The translations under genes were made by a program, and so were the position numbers. A DNA stretch of 64,000 nt from Shinella sp. (lineage in GTDB: Bacteria; Pseudomonadota; Alphaproteobacteria; Rhizobiales; Rhizobiaceae), in contig QFQX01000011.1 in the NCBI GenBank assembly GCA_003248775.1, positions 62,001 through 126,000 of the forward strand, written 5' to 3'. The notes below the pieces were generated by a model. That model was not told the origin of the DNA. It saw nothing but the letters and a program-made list of their open reading frames with translations, and searched no databases. Below, piece after piece: positions 52,678 through 61,218 of the stretch. Position 1 is the stretch's first letter; every line of letters starts with the position of its first letter.

Positions 52678-52817
52678 TTTCAGGACCGGGAAGGTTTTTG
52701 CATCAAGATCGGACGCCCATACTATTTAAGTTACTTACGTGTAAGTAATATCTAAAATACACTCTATATAGTATGGGAGTCTGCTTTTGATGCAAAAACC
52801 CATTCCCGGTCCTGAAA
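52678..52817. repeat. Nested ~140-bp inverted repeat with inner palindrome
   Basis: Left arm 52678-52725 and right arm 52768-52817 are inverted copies. Outer blocks TTTCAGGACCGGGAA (15 of 15), then TTTTTGCATCAA (12 of 12), then a 19-base block with 15 matches ending CCCATACTAT (10 of 10). The right arm has two additional bases after the first block. In the 42-base loop lies TTACTTAC-GT-GTAAGTAA (52731-52748), itself a perfect 8-bp-arm palindrome. It could extrude as a cruciform or fold in RNA. Confidence 0.85.
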
Positions 52818-52949
52818 CGGGTTTCCGGTTGCAAAAAGACTCATAGAAGCCCGTGGAGAGTCTTCCGGTTCTTTCGGGTGTCTTTCCCTATCCGGCACCC
52901 TAAACGCGCGCCAGTGACTCGCCACGGCGGAAACAGAGTGATGCCGGCG

Positions 52950-52979
52950 CTGTCATGCGACACCTCTGTCGCATGACAG
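52950..52979. terminator. 13-bp hairpin after the tape-measure gene
   Basis: CTGTCATGCGACA and TGTCGCATGACAG are perfect complements around CCTC, 15 bases after the tape-measure stop on the minus strand. No T-run follows on that strand, so it is either a non-canonical terminator, an mRNA-stabilising hairpin or a protein-binding site. Confidence 0.5.
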
Positions 52980-52994
52980 GAAGGTGTTAGCCCT

Positions 52995-55637
52995 TTAGCG
53001 GCTCCTCGAATTGCCGAAGTTGCCCGGCCTGCTCTGGCGCCTCATCTCATCCGAAACCACGCCGCGCATGGTGGCTTCCATCGTCTTCGCCATGCGCCGC
53101 GCCAGGTCGTCGTTCTGCTCAGGTGTGCCGGCGGAGCCGTTGACCGTGATCGGTGCGCTAATCGAGATCGCTTGAACCGGGGCGGCATTGATGGCGGCAA
53201 GGTCCGGCATTGAGAGCGTCGGGGCAGGGCCGACAAAGCCGCCAGCCGAATAGCCTTTCAGGGAAGCATGCAGAGCGTCCAGATTGGCGACACCCGCGCG
53301 ACGGGTCGCCTGCTTGGAAAGCACATATTCGCCCTTATGCACGACACCGGCCGGCTGATACTTCCCGCCGTCGCCGGTATAGCCGCCCTCACTGAATCCG
53401 AAGAGCATTCCAAATAGGCCCGTCCCACCACCAAGCAGGCCGGCGAGCGGTCCCTTGCCGAGAAGCAGGGCCTGAAGCCCGGCATCGATAAGGCTGTTGA
53501 TGAGGCCGCGCACGGCATCATTGAGCGACGTGGTGCCGGTCAACAGGCCGGACAGCGACGACGTGAAGCTTTCGGCAAAATACTGCTGCGCAGTCTGCAA
53601 TCCCTGCGCAGAGGTCGCAACCTGCTTGTTCGTCACGTCAAGCTGTTGCGTGAGCGTGATCTTCTCCCGCATCTTCTGAAGCTCGGCGTCGGTCAGAGTG
53701 ATGCCGTTGCGCCGGGCCTCTTCCTGAAGCCGGTAAAGCTCAAGCTCGATACGCTGCTGGCTGGCAGACATGCCGGAAATCGACCGCTCGAATTGTGCAA
53801 GGCGCAAACCGTCCTCAACGGACTGGTTGAGGCCACGGCGGGCTTCCGCCTGCTGCTTGAGCAATTCGGTGCGCCGGGCCTCGCCATCGGTCGGGGCAAG
53901 CGGCTGCGCTGCGGTAGGCGTGCCGGCATAGGCGTTGCGGATGGTGGAATCATCTACACGGCGCAAGCCTTCCCATTCATTGCGGAGGCCGGCCGGATCG
54001 TTACCACGGCGGCGCAATAGGGCGCGGGCAAGCTCATCCTGGGTCTTCTCGTCAAAGAGCCGATCACCAGACAGGCCGAGTTCCTTGATAAGCCCGTCCA
54101 GCGTCCGGCCGGTGATCTGATAGCGGCCTAGCGCCGAAGAGCCTTTGCCGTCGCCATACATGGCCCGATTGGCCGGGTCTGCGAGCATCTGGCGCTGAAG
54201 CGCGCGCACCTGATTCAACGTCATGCCGGTGAGATTCTGCGCACCACCCGTCCAACGGCCATGGTCGAGGGTGGCGTTATAGTCGCCACCGCTCTCAACG
54301 GATGCGATGAGGTCAAGAATATTGTCATGCTTGCCGAAGCGGGCAACGCTGCGGGCGCGGTTTGCAAGGTCGGTTGCCTGCATCACCTCGCCCATGGTGC
54401 GCGCGCCGCGCACGGCCTTCTGATAGGCGGCATCAATGGCGTCGGACTGCGCAAGGGTGTCGAGTTCGGCCTTCAGCTCCGGCACAAGGTTCTTCAGTTC
54501 GGTGAGCGCCGCCTTGAAGTTCGCTGCCGCCGAAACGTTGCCGCCGAACGCGCCGGACAGGGTGTTGCTCGCTGCGGACAGTTCCTTGAGCGACTGCTTG
54601 AATTCGTCGCTGCCGCCCGACACCTCATGAATCTGCTCGTCAACGGCCTTCAACGCCGTTTCGAGGTTCCGAAGCTCCGCCTGTTGAAGGAAGTTGCCGG
54701 TGTTGGCTTTCTCGCGCTCGATGGCTGCGAGGATATCGGCGCGCTGCTTCTGAAGGCGCTTTAGCTGTTCCTCCGGGCTGTTGTAGCGGGCAACCAGCCT
54801 ATCGTATTCGTCCTTGCCGGGGTTGAGGGCATCGCGCACCTGAGACAGCACGCCCACGGCGTCGATGGCGAATGCCTTCATGCGCACGGTAGCATTGCGC
54901 CACATGGTCGCGAATTCGGCGTCGATCTTCTTCGCCGCCTCAATCTGTTCGTCGCTGAAGGTCGCCGCTTCGCTGCGCAGCTTCTGGATTTGCTCGACGG
55001 ACAGGCCGAGAACCTTCGCCATCTGTTCCGCGCCGGTCCCGCCGAATACCTCATCGAGAATACGGGTCTGCGCTGCGGTATCAAGCTTCTGGAGCTTGCC
55101 GATGATCTCATCAAGGAAGCGGCTCGGATCGCGCAGGCGTTCGGCAACGTCGTTCGCAGTATAACCAAGGCGCTCGAAAGCCTCCTGCGCGCTGCCCTTG
55201 CCGGTCTTGGCAAACTCATCGCCACGAATATTGAGTTCCTTCAGGGCGTCGGTGACGCCATCGATCGACATGCCCGTTGCCGTGGCGACATAGGTCCACT
55301 GGCTCCAAACCTTCGACGTGACGCCAGCCTTCCGGGCTTCCCGCTCGACTTCGGCAATCGAGCCGGCGATTTCGCGAACGGCAAGGGCCGCGCCACCTAC
55401 AGCCGCGAATGCTGCCCCGCCCTTCAGGAAGGGCGCGAACATGTTCTGGAGCTTGGCACCGATATTGTCAGCGGCCTTCGCGTAGGTGTTTTCCATGTTG
55501 CGGGCAGACTGGCGGGCGCGGGCTTCCATTGTGCTGGTGCTACGGCGCTGGATGCCGTTCGCCTTCGCCATGGCCTTCTCAAGCTTGTCAACGCGGCCTT
55601 CGATATCGACCACAAGGCCGGGAAGCGGGATCGTCAT
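52995..55637 (-). CDS. Tail tape-measure protein with embedded lysozyme-like domain
   Basis: Sets tail length and may help DNA entry. The 880-residue protein starts with coiled-coil regions (DIEGRVDKLEKAMAKANGI) and a hydrophobic stretch (AAFAAVGGAALAVREIAG). A phage-tail-lysozyme/transglycosylase-like domain at about residues 440-545 has LIASVESGGDYNATLDHG and GSSALGRYQITGRTLDGLI, where the first Glu is the likely catalytic acid. The C terminus has the lambda-H-like GFSEGGYTGDGGKYQPAGVV with KGEYVLSKQATRR. It lies directly after the terminase gene (10-base gap) and ends the late block. Confidence 0.88.
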   Translation of the reverse strand: MTIPLPGLVVDIEGRVDKLEKAMAKANGIQRRSTSTMEARARQSARNMENTYAKAADNIGAKLQNMFAPFLKGGAAFAAVGGAALAVREIAGSIAEVEREARKAGVTSKVWSQWTYVATATGMSIDGVTDALKELNIRGDEFAKTGKGSAQEAFERLGYTANDVAERLRDPSRFLDEIIGKLQKLDTAAQTRILDEVFGGTGAEQMAKVLGLSVEQIQKLRSEAATFSDEQIEAAKKIDAEFATMWRNATVRMKAFAIDAVGVLSQVRDALNPGKDEYDRLVARYNSPEEQLKRLQKQRADILAAIEREKANTGNFLQQAELRNLETALKAVDEQIHEVSGGSDEFKQSLKELSAASNTLSGAFGGNVSAAANFKAALTELKNLVPELKAELDTLAQSDAIDAAYQKAVRGARTMGEVMQATDLANRARSVARFGKHDNILDLIASVESGGDYNATLDHGRWTGGAQNLTGMTLNQVRALQRQMLADPANRAMYGDGKGSSALGRYQITGRTLDGLIKELGLSGDRLFDEKTQDELARALLRRRGNDPAGLRNEWEGLRRVDDSTIRNAYAGTPTAAQPLAPTDGEARRTELLKQQAEARRGLNQSVEDGLRLAQFERSISGMSASQQRIELELYRLQEEARRNGITLTDAELQKMREKITLTQQLDVTNKQVATSAQGLQTAQQYFAESFTSSLSGLLTGTTSLNDAVRGLINSLIDAGLQALLLGKGPLAGLLGGGTGLFGMLFGFSEGGYTGDGGKYQPAGVVHKGEYVLSKQATRRAGVANLDALHASLKGYSAGGFVGPAPTLSMPDLAAINAAPVQAISISAPITVNGSAGTPEQNDDLARRMAKTMEATMRGVVSDEMRRQSRPGNFGNSRSR

Positions 55638-55647
55638 TCTATATCCT

Positions 55648-57264
55648 TCAGAAGGTCATGATGCCTTCGGCATCGGGATCGTTGTAGCGGGAACGGTTGT
55701 CCTGATAGATCGCGGCAAACCGGACAGCCATGAGGGCGGCAACAGCGCCGTCGATCTTGTCGCGACTTTTGGACTTGTCGAATTTTCGATTGCCGGCCGC
55801 ATCGCGCACCACGGCAACGTTGTCGAAGTTCCAGCGCAAGATAGGATTGCCGCTATGATGGAACTTGCCGTCCAGAATAGCGCGCTCCACCTCATCGCAG
55901 GCCGGCGACATGGAAATGAAGCCCTGCCGGAAATCGACCACCGGCAGGCTGTCGGCGAGAAGGTTCTGCTGCGTCTTCTGCGCACGCCAAGGGTCGAAAG
56001 CGATCTGGCGAACGTCGTATTCCTTGCAGAGGCGACGGATTTCCGCCTCTACGAATTCGTAGTCGATGGCTGCGCCCGGCGTCGGCGTGATGAGGCCGGC
56101 CTTCACCCACTCCTGATAGTTGACGCCTTCGACGCGCGACTTCTTCGCCAGCGCGTCGGCGGGGCAGAAATACCACGGCCGGACAATATACCCGCGATCA
56201 TCGGTGGGCCATGCGGCAACCACTGCCGTCAAATCTGAGACTTCGGACAGGTCCACGCCGAGGAAACAGGGCTTGCCCTTCAGGCTTGCGAAATCGACCG
56301 GGACAGCGCCGCAACGGTCATAGGCCGCCATCTCCACAAACGGGCTGGCGCTCTGATTCATCCACACGCCGAGATAAAGCTGCTGCAAAATCTCGCGCTC
56401 GATGACAGAATATTCCGCCTTGATCTTCCTTTCCCTCAAGGCGCGAAGGGACGGATAGCCATCCTTGAGGCCGGGAAGCAGCTTGTGCCAAATGGCCTCA
56501 TCCTTCCAATCGGCATCCGCGCCGGCCTCGAAGATCACTGGCAGGACGTGCGGATCGCGGATTTCGCCAAGCTGAATCTTCTTCGCGGCGGCCACTTCCT
56601 TATAGGCAAGAGTCTCCTGCCCACGGCCGGCAGTCGTGAGAACCACCATGAGGCCGTTATCGGTCTTGTCGAGCGCCGAAGACAGCACGCGCCAAAGCTC
56701 GCGGTGCTTTTCCGTCGTCCATGCATGAAGCTCGTCGGCGACGATAACAGACGGCGTGGAACCGTGCTGGCCGAGACCTTCCGAGGAAACGGCTTCATAG
56801 CGGGTCCGGGTCTTGGCGTTCTGAATCTGGCTCTTGTAATCGCGAAGGCGGGCCACTTTCTTGTAACGGGCATCCTGCGACACGATGAGGGACACTTCTT
56901 CAAAGAGTTCGCGCGCCTGCTTCCGAGCGAAGGCAGCGGACTGAATGAGACCGCCGGAAATTTTCTCCGGGCCGAAGAGGCAAAGCAGGACGATAGCGGC
57001 GGCGAGCGCCGTCTTGCGCGATCCACGGCCAAGCTGGATCACCACCTTTTTGATCTTACGGGTGCCATCGGGATTGCGGGGGCCGAAGATGGCGCGGATA
57101 ATCCGCTCCTGCCATTCGGCCAACTTAAACGGCTTACCCGGCGCTGTTTCCTTTGGGTGCTTGTTCCGGCGAAGCCACTGCACGGCCCGTTCGCCGTCGC
57201 CATTGGTGTCTTCAATGGGCGAGCCGTCGAAAAGCCATTCCGGGTAGGTGACAAGGGCGCTCAA
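55648..57264 (-). CDS. Terminase large subunit (HK97/YmfN type)
   Basis: DNA-packaging ATPase and nuclease, 538 residues. The ATPase domain has a deviant Walker A, IQLGRGSRKTALAA, and Walker B SVIVADELHAW. The RNase-H-like nuclease begins with LGVDLSEVSDLTAVVAAW, and its last acidic motif is in SRDKIDGAVAALMAV. Its ATG overlaps the stop of the small-subunit gene (ATGA). The gene lies after the head-completion genes and before the tape measure, an unusual place. Confidence 0.93.
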   Translation of the reverse strand: MSALVTYPEWLFDGSPIEDTNGDGERAVQWLRRNKHPKETAPGKPFKLAEWQERIIRAIFGPRNPDGTRKIKKVVIQLGRGSRKTALAAAIVLLCLFGPEKISGGLIQSAAFARKQARELFEEVSLIVSQDARYKKVARLRDYKSQIQNAKTRTRYEAVSSEGLGQHGSTPSVIVADELHAWTTEKHRELWRVLSSALDKTDNGLMVVLTTAGRGQETLAYKEVAAAKKIQLGEIRDPHVLPVIFEAGADADWKDEAIWHKLLPGLKDGYPSLRALRERKIKAEYSVIEREILQQLYLGVWMNQSASPFVEMAAYDRCGAVPVDFASLKGKPCFLGVDLSEVSDLTAVVAAWPTDDRGYIVRPWYFCPADALAKKSRVEGVNYQEWVKAGLITPTPGAAIDYEFVEAEIRRLCKEYDVRQIAFDPWRAQKTQQNLLADSLPVVDFRQGFISMSPACDEVERAILDGKFHHSGNPILRWNFDNVAVVRDAAGNRKFDKSKSRDKIDGAVAALMAVRFAAIYQDNRSRYNDPDAEGIMTF

Positions 57265-57653
57265 AGGAAATCCTCGTCATCGTTCGCGGCTTCCGAGATC
57301 GTGGCGCGGGACCGGGCAGCGGGCGTAAGGCCGAGTTCCGCCGCGTATCGGGCAAGCAGCGTGGACGATTCCTTGATGATGCCATAGGCGGGGTTCCGCT
57401 TGCCGTTGGCGTCGATAAGGCCATTCAGCGCGATTTCCCGCTCTCCCTGCCGGACAAGACCATAGTGCAGGCAGTAGGTTTCGAGCGTCGCAAGATCGGC
57501 TTCGGTGAGAACCTTCCGTTCAACGGCAAGGATCGGCGCGACCTTGCGCCATTCCGCCTTGGCTTCCTTGGACAGATAGGAAGGCGTCTTCGGCACGGCA
57601 GAAACCGGCGAGCTACCGGGAACGATGGTCGAAGGCTTCAGGCCGCGCGTCAT
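57261..57653 (-). CDS. Terminase small subunit (P27 family)
   Basis: DNA-recognition subunit for packaging, 130 residues, P27/HK97 gp1 type. The core YLSKEAKAEWRKVAPILAVE, then LTEADLATLETYCLHYGLV and NPAYGIIKESSTLLARYAAE, is diagnostic of the family. It overlaps the large-subunit gene by four bases and the head-closure gene upstream by four bases, so all are in one operon. Confidence 0.9.
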   Translation of the reverse strand: MTRGLKPSTIVPGSSPVSAVPKTPSYLSKEAKAEWRKVAPILAVERKVLTEADLATLETYCLHYGLVRQGEREIALNGLIDANGKRNPAYGIIKESSTLLARYAAELGLTPAARSRATISEAANDDEDFL

Positions 57654-57961
57654 GCTGCCACCGCCTTGATTTCGAGGCCGTGGCGGATGCCGATTTCGGT
57701 CCAGCCCTTCACATTATAGATGCCGCCCATGAACCGGATTCGGTCGGCGGTCGAAAGGCCGCTGAAGAACCGGGTGCGGAAGGTGATGGCGTCGGCGTCA
57801 CGTTCGCCGCTGCCGGCTTCCGTCTCATCAACGGAATGCTGGAGAACTTCGGCGCGCAGCGTGGCGATATTCGCCCAGGTGGAAACCGGCGTCCGGTTCT
57901 CATTGAGGGTTTCAGTCAGCCGATCAATGAGGATGACACGATTGAGCTTGCCGGCGCGCAT
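57650..57961 (-). CDS. Head closure protein (head-tail adaptor, SPP1 gp16-like)
   Basis: A 103-residue protein of the phage head-tail joining family. It shows AGKLNRVILIDRLTETLNEN, then TWANIATLRAEVLQHS and the end RIRFMGGIYNVKGWTEIG, typical of the small beta-barrel adaptor that stops the connector after packaging. The ATG at 57961 overlaps the previous stop (TAATG), with GGAG upstream. A GTG four codons earlier is less likely. Confidence 0.82.
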   Translation of the reverse strand: MRAGKLNRVILIDRLTETLNENRTPVSTWANIATLRAEVLQHSVDETEAGSGERDADAITFRTRFFSGLSTADRIRFMGGIYNVKGWTEIGIRHGLEIKAVAA

Positions 57962-58380
57962 TAGACGCTCCACCGCATAACGGCCTCAAAGGTCATGACG
58001 CCGTGACAATAGGACTTCGCCGGATCAGGGTCGCGCATCCACCGGACAGCCGGCGGCTCGAATGCGTCGATTGCAAAGCCGCTGGTGACGGGCGCGGCCT
58101 TCAGCACGTTCATGACGGCGAAGCCGATGGCCTTTGCCATGTCCGCGCCTTCCTCTTCGGACCAGATATGCACGTCCACATAGGCGCGGGCGACATACTG
58201 ACTGCCGGCCGCGTTGCCGAGAAAGATGGTCTGTCCGTTCCCTATGAGGATGCAGGGGAAGTGATCGGGGCGCATCTGCCCGCCGCGAATATGGGCCGGC
58301 TCGACAAGAGTGGTAACGGCCGGGTCTGCGGCAAGGGCATTGCCGATAGCGGCCTGAAGGGCAAGGGAGGGTTCAATCAT
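57961..58380 (-). CDS. DUF3168 tail-completion protein
   Basis: A 139-residue protein of DUF3168, thought to act at the tail terminator/completion step (SPP1 gp17-like). Diagnostic are ALQAAIGNALAADPAVTTLV and the conserved DVHIWSEEEGADMAKAIGFAV. It overlaps the gp10-like gene by four bases and the head-closure gene by one base. Confidence 0.85.
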   Translation of the reverse strand: MIEPSLALQAAIGNALAADPAVTTLVEPAHIRGGQMRPDHFPCILIGNGQTIFLGNAAGSQYVARAYVDVHIWSEEEGADMAKAIGFAVMNVLKAAPVTSGFAIDAFEPPAVRWMRDPDPAKSYCHGVMTFEAVMRWSV

Positions 58381-58811
58381 CGGGGCGTATACTTCTTCAC
58401 TGCGGCTGCAACGGCGCGGTTCATGCGGCGCTCGAAACGGGGCTTGGTGGTGCGGACAGCCGGCAGAAGGAACGGCTGCGGCTCCTGCTTGACGGTGCCA
58501 AACTCGACAAAATGGCCGTGGCGCACGTCCTCATTACCCACGGTGACGAGAACCTGATTAGGGCCGGCGGTGCGCCGGCCACCGCCTTCCGCATAAGCGG
58601 GCGTGGTCTCGCCGGGGCCGGTCACGGCGATGCTGTCGATGAGCGCGCCGGTATCGCGGGATGCTTCCGCGAAGGTCGCTGCGGCTGCGGCAACTTCTTC
58701 GCCGGACTTCATGAGCGCCGGGCGAAGGGCCTCAAGGATTTCCTGCGGGACGGCTTCAAGGCGCTTCGCCAGCGCCGCCGACTGTTCGGTGAGGCTCTTA
58801 TTCTGCGACAT
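58377..58811 (-). CDS. HK97 gp10-family tail component
   Basis: A 144-residue protein of the HK97-gp10/phage-morphogenesis family. It begins with a helical stretch (SAALAKRLEAVPQEILEALR) and has the fingerprint GTLIDSIAVTGPGE-like segment TGALIDSIAVTGP, followed by VGNEDVRHGHFVEFGTVKQE and QPFLLPAVRTTKPRFERRM. The HFVEFGT motif is decisive. It overlaps the connector gene by 14 bases. Confidence 0.9.
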   Translation of the reverse strand: MSQNKSLTEQSAALAKRLEAVPQEILEALRPALMKSGEEVAAAAATFAEASRDTGALIDSIAVTGPGETTPAYAEGGGRRTAGPNQVLVTVGNEDVRHGHFVEFGTVKQEPQPFLLPAVRTTKPRFERRMNRAVAAAVKKYTPR

Positions 58812-59136
58812 GGCCGGTCACTTCGACGCGATACGGGCGCAAGAAATCGGCCGCGCCGTGCGGCAATGCATAGACATTGACGCCGACAAGGGCTGCTTCC
58901 CGGTTCTGGTAGAGGTGCGCAGCCATCATGCAGACGGCCTGCTTGATCGATGCAGGCACCGGATCGAATTCAGAAATGGGCTTTCCGATGCAAGAAACAG
59001 CCCATTCTTCGGCCGCATCGAGATAGTGCTGAAGCAGTTCGTCCGTCGCGTTGCCGAGGTCGCCGAGGGCGTCAACGTCCAGCAAATCGTCGGTTCCGAG
59101 GTGGGTCTTGAAGAATGAAAGGGTGACAATACCCAT
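58798..59136 (-). CDS. Head-tail connector protein (gp6-like)
   Basis: A 112-residue protein of the phage gp6-like head-tail connector family. It begins VTLSFFKTHLGTDD and has the typical middle LLQHYLDAAEEWAVSCIGKP, followed by PASIKQAVCMMAAHLYQNRE. It forms a ring under the portal in HK97-like phages. The upstream 150 bases are non-coding and separate it from the opposite-strand zinc-knuckle gene, so the late message must run through that gene or restart here. Confidence 0.88.
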   Translation of the reverse strand: MGIVTLSFFKTHLGTDDLLDVDALGDLGNATDELLQHYLDAAEEWAVSCIGKPISEFDPVPASIKQAVCMMAAHLYQNREAALVGVNVYALPHGAADFLRPYRVEVTGHVAE

Positions 59137-59306
59137 GCTGAATTAGCCTTCGCTCATGAAAAAGTTATATGGACGCAATCTCATGCGTGCCTCCCCCCGC
59201 CGGTCCCTAACGACGCTGAGAAATCGACAACCACCCCCGGCTCTGCTTGTGCGCTGGCTGGCCATGAGTAAGCTCTGGAATCAGACCTATGCGCGTGGAG
59301 GGCACG

Positions 59307-59819
59307 ATGGATTTGACGATCATCAATGAAGCGCTTGGACTTGCTACCAACGCCGTAGGGCTTACTGGTAAGGCGGCTTCGACCATTGGCGCGATTAAAG
59401 GACTTTTCGAGGGAGATAAGGCACCAGACAGCGGCGAGGCGTCCAAGCTTCTCAACACGCTGGCCAGCGAATTGACGATGGCGAACATGACGAATGTTCA
59501 GCTTAGTGATGCACTTAAAACGATAAGCAGAGAGTTGGCGCGTCAGCAGGAGTTTGAAATAGAGAAAGACCGCTACGAACTGTTCGAGACAGGACAAGGC
59601 GATATTGTGCTCAAGCTCAGGACGAGCGCCGCTAATGGACAGCCTTCGCACTACGTTTGTCCGGTATGTCTCAACCGAGACAAGCTTATTAGCTACGTCA
59701 CTGGTCAGGGCGATTACAAGCTTTGTCAAACAAACAACACGCATGCGTTTAGGTTCAGCGAAACTGAATACCGACAAGCGATGCGCGCCAACAATGACTG
59801 GAGTCCGCACGATTACTGA
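59307..59819 (+). CDS. Zinc-knuckle protein on the opposite strand (phage cargo gene)
   Basis: A 170-residue protein of unknown function. The N terminus has small hydrophobic helices (IINEALGLATNAVGLTGKAA), then a predicted coiled coil (about 60-92), and then a possible zinc site with Cys118-x2-Cys121, Cys140 and His146 (YVCPVCLNRD, later LCQTNNTHAFRF). GGAGGG stands before ATG 59307. It is the only plus-strand gene inside the late operon, is lower in GC than its neighbours, and lies between HNH and connector genes. This is the pattern of a moron gene. No function is assigned. Confidence 0.7.
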   Translation: MDLTIINEALGLATNAVGLTGKAASTIGAIKGLFEGDKAPDSGEASKLLNTLASELTMANMTNVQLSDALKTISRELARQQEFEIEKDRYELFETGQGDIVLKLRTSAANGQPSHYVCPVCLNRDKLISYVTGQGDYKLCQTNNTHAFRFSETEYRQAMRANNDWSPHDY

Positions 59820-59824
59820 CGTCC

Positions 59825-60187
59825 TCATAGTGCACGCTCCTGCTTCTGCTTCCATGAGCTATGGCAGGGCGTGCAAAGGCTCTGCCAATTGGTGCGATCC
59901 ATCCGCCGATGTGGGGCAAGCCGAACTGGGATCACATGATCGACAAGGGTTGCTGCGGTGGCACGGCCACGGCGGGCGCACTCTGCGCAATAGGGGTGCT
60001 GAAGCAGGTAGGCGTGGCTTGCTGCACGCCATTCCGCATCATAGCCGCGTGACGATGCCGAGCTGCGAACGGCATCATGGCGACGGTTACGGGCGCGCGT
60101 GGACGCGATCTGGCATTCGCACCGGACGCCATGCGGAACGTTCTGAAGGCAGGTAGGGCAGAAGCGGGGCGGGCGAAGATCGCTCAT
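59825..60187 (-). CDS. HNH endonuclease
   Basis: A 120-residue phage HNH nuclease. An N-terminal zinc ribbon (FCPTCLQNVPHGVRCEC) precedes the HNH core with YCAECARRGRATAATLVDHV, where DH is the catalytic pair, and LCTPCHSSWKQKQERAL at the end. In HK97-like phages such an enzyme works with the terminase in genome packaging. Here it is separated from the terminase genes by five genes. Its start overlaps the stop of the tail-chaperone gene. Confidence 0.9.
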   Translation of the reverse strand: MSDLRPPRFCPTCLQNVPHGVRCECQIASTRARNRRHDAVRSSASSRGYDAEWRAASHAYLLQHPYCAECARRGRATAATLVDHVIPVRLAPHRRMDRTNWQSLCTPCHSSWKQKQERAL

Positions 60188-60807
60188 GGCTTGCGCGTCC
60201 TGCCTTTGAGGGCATGAAGGCCGTCACGGTCAAACTCAGGGTCGAGATCGTCGGACTTGAGAAGTTCGGACAGGGCTTCGGCGTCCACGTCCGGGCGGTG
60301 CTGTTTGTCATCCGCGCTGCCGTGGATCGCCTTCAACTTCTCGATATGGGCGTCACGGGCGCGCGTGATTTCGGTCGGCGTGGTGCTCCATGCCTGTTCG
60401 GGTGTCCAGCCAAGCCAGCCGGTAGCAACGTCATAGAGGCCAGCATAAAATTCCGCCCACGGTATCTCTTTGCCGGTGCGCGGTGCCGTGTCCAACGGTT
60501 GGACAGGTGCCGGAATGAACATGGAAACGAGTTCGCCGAGCGGTTGGCGCACGGCGTCGAGGAAGGGGGAAAGCGGCCTTGCTGAAACGGCAGACAGCAA
60601 GGCCGCTGCATTCTGGTTGCCGCTGCTATCGGAGACCAGAATGATTTCGGAGATGATAGGAAGATTGCATTCGTCCAGCGCCCGAAACAGTGCCGGGAAG
60701 CTGAATCGCTCTTCAAGGATGGTAGCGGCGCGCAGGGTAGGGCGAAGCGTCACGGCGTTGCCGCCGAAGCTGATTTCCACCTGTTCGTATGCGCGCCGCC
60801 TGTTCAT
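60184..60807 (-). CDS. Putative tail assembly chaperone (207 aa)
   Basis: The N-terminal part, ISFGGNAVTLRPTLRAATIL, then EERFSFPALFRALDECNLPI, resembles tail assembly chaperones of phage and GTA type. The later segment WAEFYAGLYDVATGWLGWTP, followed by EQAWSTTPTEITRARDAH, matches the rcc01693-like domain normally encoded in the second chaperone reading frame (Lgw-P-x-x-W-x-x-TP-x-E). One gene may thus combine both parts. The assignment is from pattern memory and is moderate. It lies between the putative decoration and HNH genes. Confidence 0.6.
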   Translation of the reverse strand: MNRRRAYEQVEISFGGNAVTLRPTLRAATILEERFSFPALFRALDECNLPIISEIILVSDSSGNQNAAALLSAVSARPLSPFLDAVRQPLGELVSMFIPAPVQPLDTAPRTGKEIPWAEFYAGLYDVATGWLGWTPEQAWSTTPTEITRARDAHIEKLKAIHGSADDKQHRPDVDAEALSELLKSDDLDPEFDRDGLHALKGRTRKP

Positions 60808-60810
60808 GGC

Positions 60811-61206
60811 TTAGGCTGCGATCGGTGCGATATGCGGATGGCCGAGAACGGCCGAGACGGCGAGCGCGATGGACGTGCCGCCTGCCTTCGTCACCACGGC
60901 GCGGACATAGCGCTTGCGCTTGCTGCCGATGTAGCCGACGCGATAGGTGCTATTCGCAGCGAGCGTGGCCGGGATCGTGCCGAGCTGGTCGGCAGCGGCA
61001 ACGTCGGCGAAATCGGCGTCGGTGGTCGTGTCGCTTTCCTGAAGCTTCACGCCAAAGTCACCGGAGCCGACGATAGCGCCGGTATTGATGACGAAAAGCG
61101 CGCTGTCGAAGCCAGCCAGGTCAACGGAAACGCCGTTTCCGGCTGCGGAGACAACGGCCGGGGCGAGCGCCTGCACGGCCTTGTTATCGTGATAGGTATC
61201 CTTCAT
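60811..61206 (-). CDS. Putative capsid decoration/head protein (131 aa)
   Basis: A 131-residue protein directly after the capsid gene (12-base gap). It has the pattern FDSALFVINTGAIVGSGDFG, followed by VKLQESDTTTDADFADVAAA and YIGSKRKRYVRAVVTKAGGT, ending VLGHPHIAPIAA. Proteins of this type are commonly seen just after the capsid gene in alphaproteobacterial prophages and are rich in beta structure. A cement or decoration role is inferred from position and fold. Confidence 0.6.
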   Translation of the reverse strand: MKDTYHDNKAVQALAPAVVSAAGNGVSVDLAGFDSALFVINTGAIVGSGDFGVKLQESDTTTDADFADVAAADQLGTIPATLAANSTYRVGYIGSKRKRYVRAVVTKAGGTSIALAVSAVLGHPHIAPIAA

Positions 61207-61218
61207 GGCCGGTTTTCC

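Larger units (their letters stand above)
52484..52994. other. Structured non-coding region of the prophage
   Basis: About 510 bases without a credible gene between the tape-measure gene and the 236-residue gene. It contains a nested inverted repeat of about 140 bp (52678-52817), a 7-bp stem (AAGACTC 52836-52842 with GAGTCTT 52858-52864), and a perfect 13-bp hairpin (52950-52979). Such density of structure suggests a functional site: promoter/operator region, terminator set, replication origin, packaging site or a small RNA. Confidence 0.6.

Noticed and set aside
52678..52817. Insertion sequence or MITE
   Set aside because: No transposase and no target-site duplication at the arm ends; kept as an unexplained inverted repeat.
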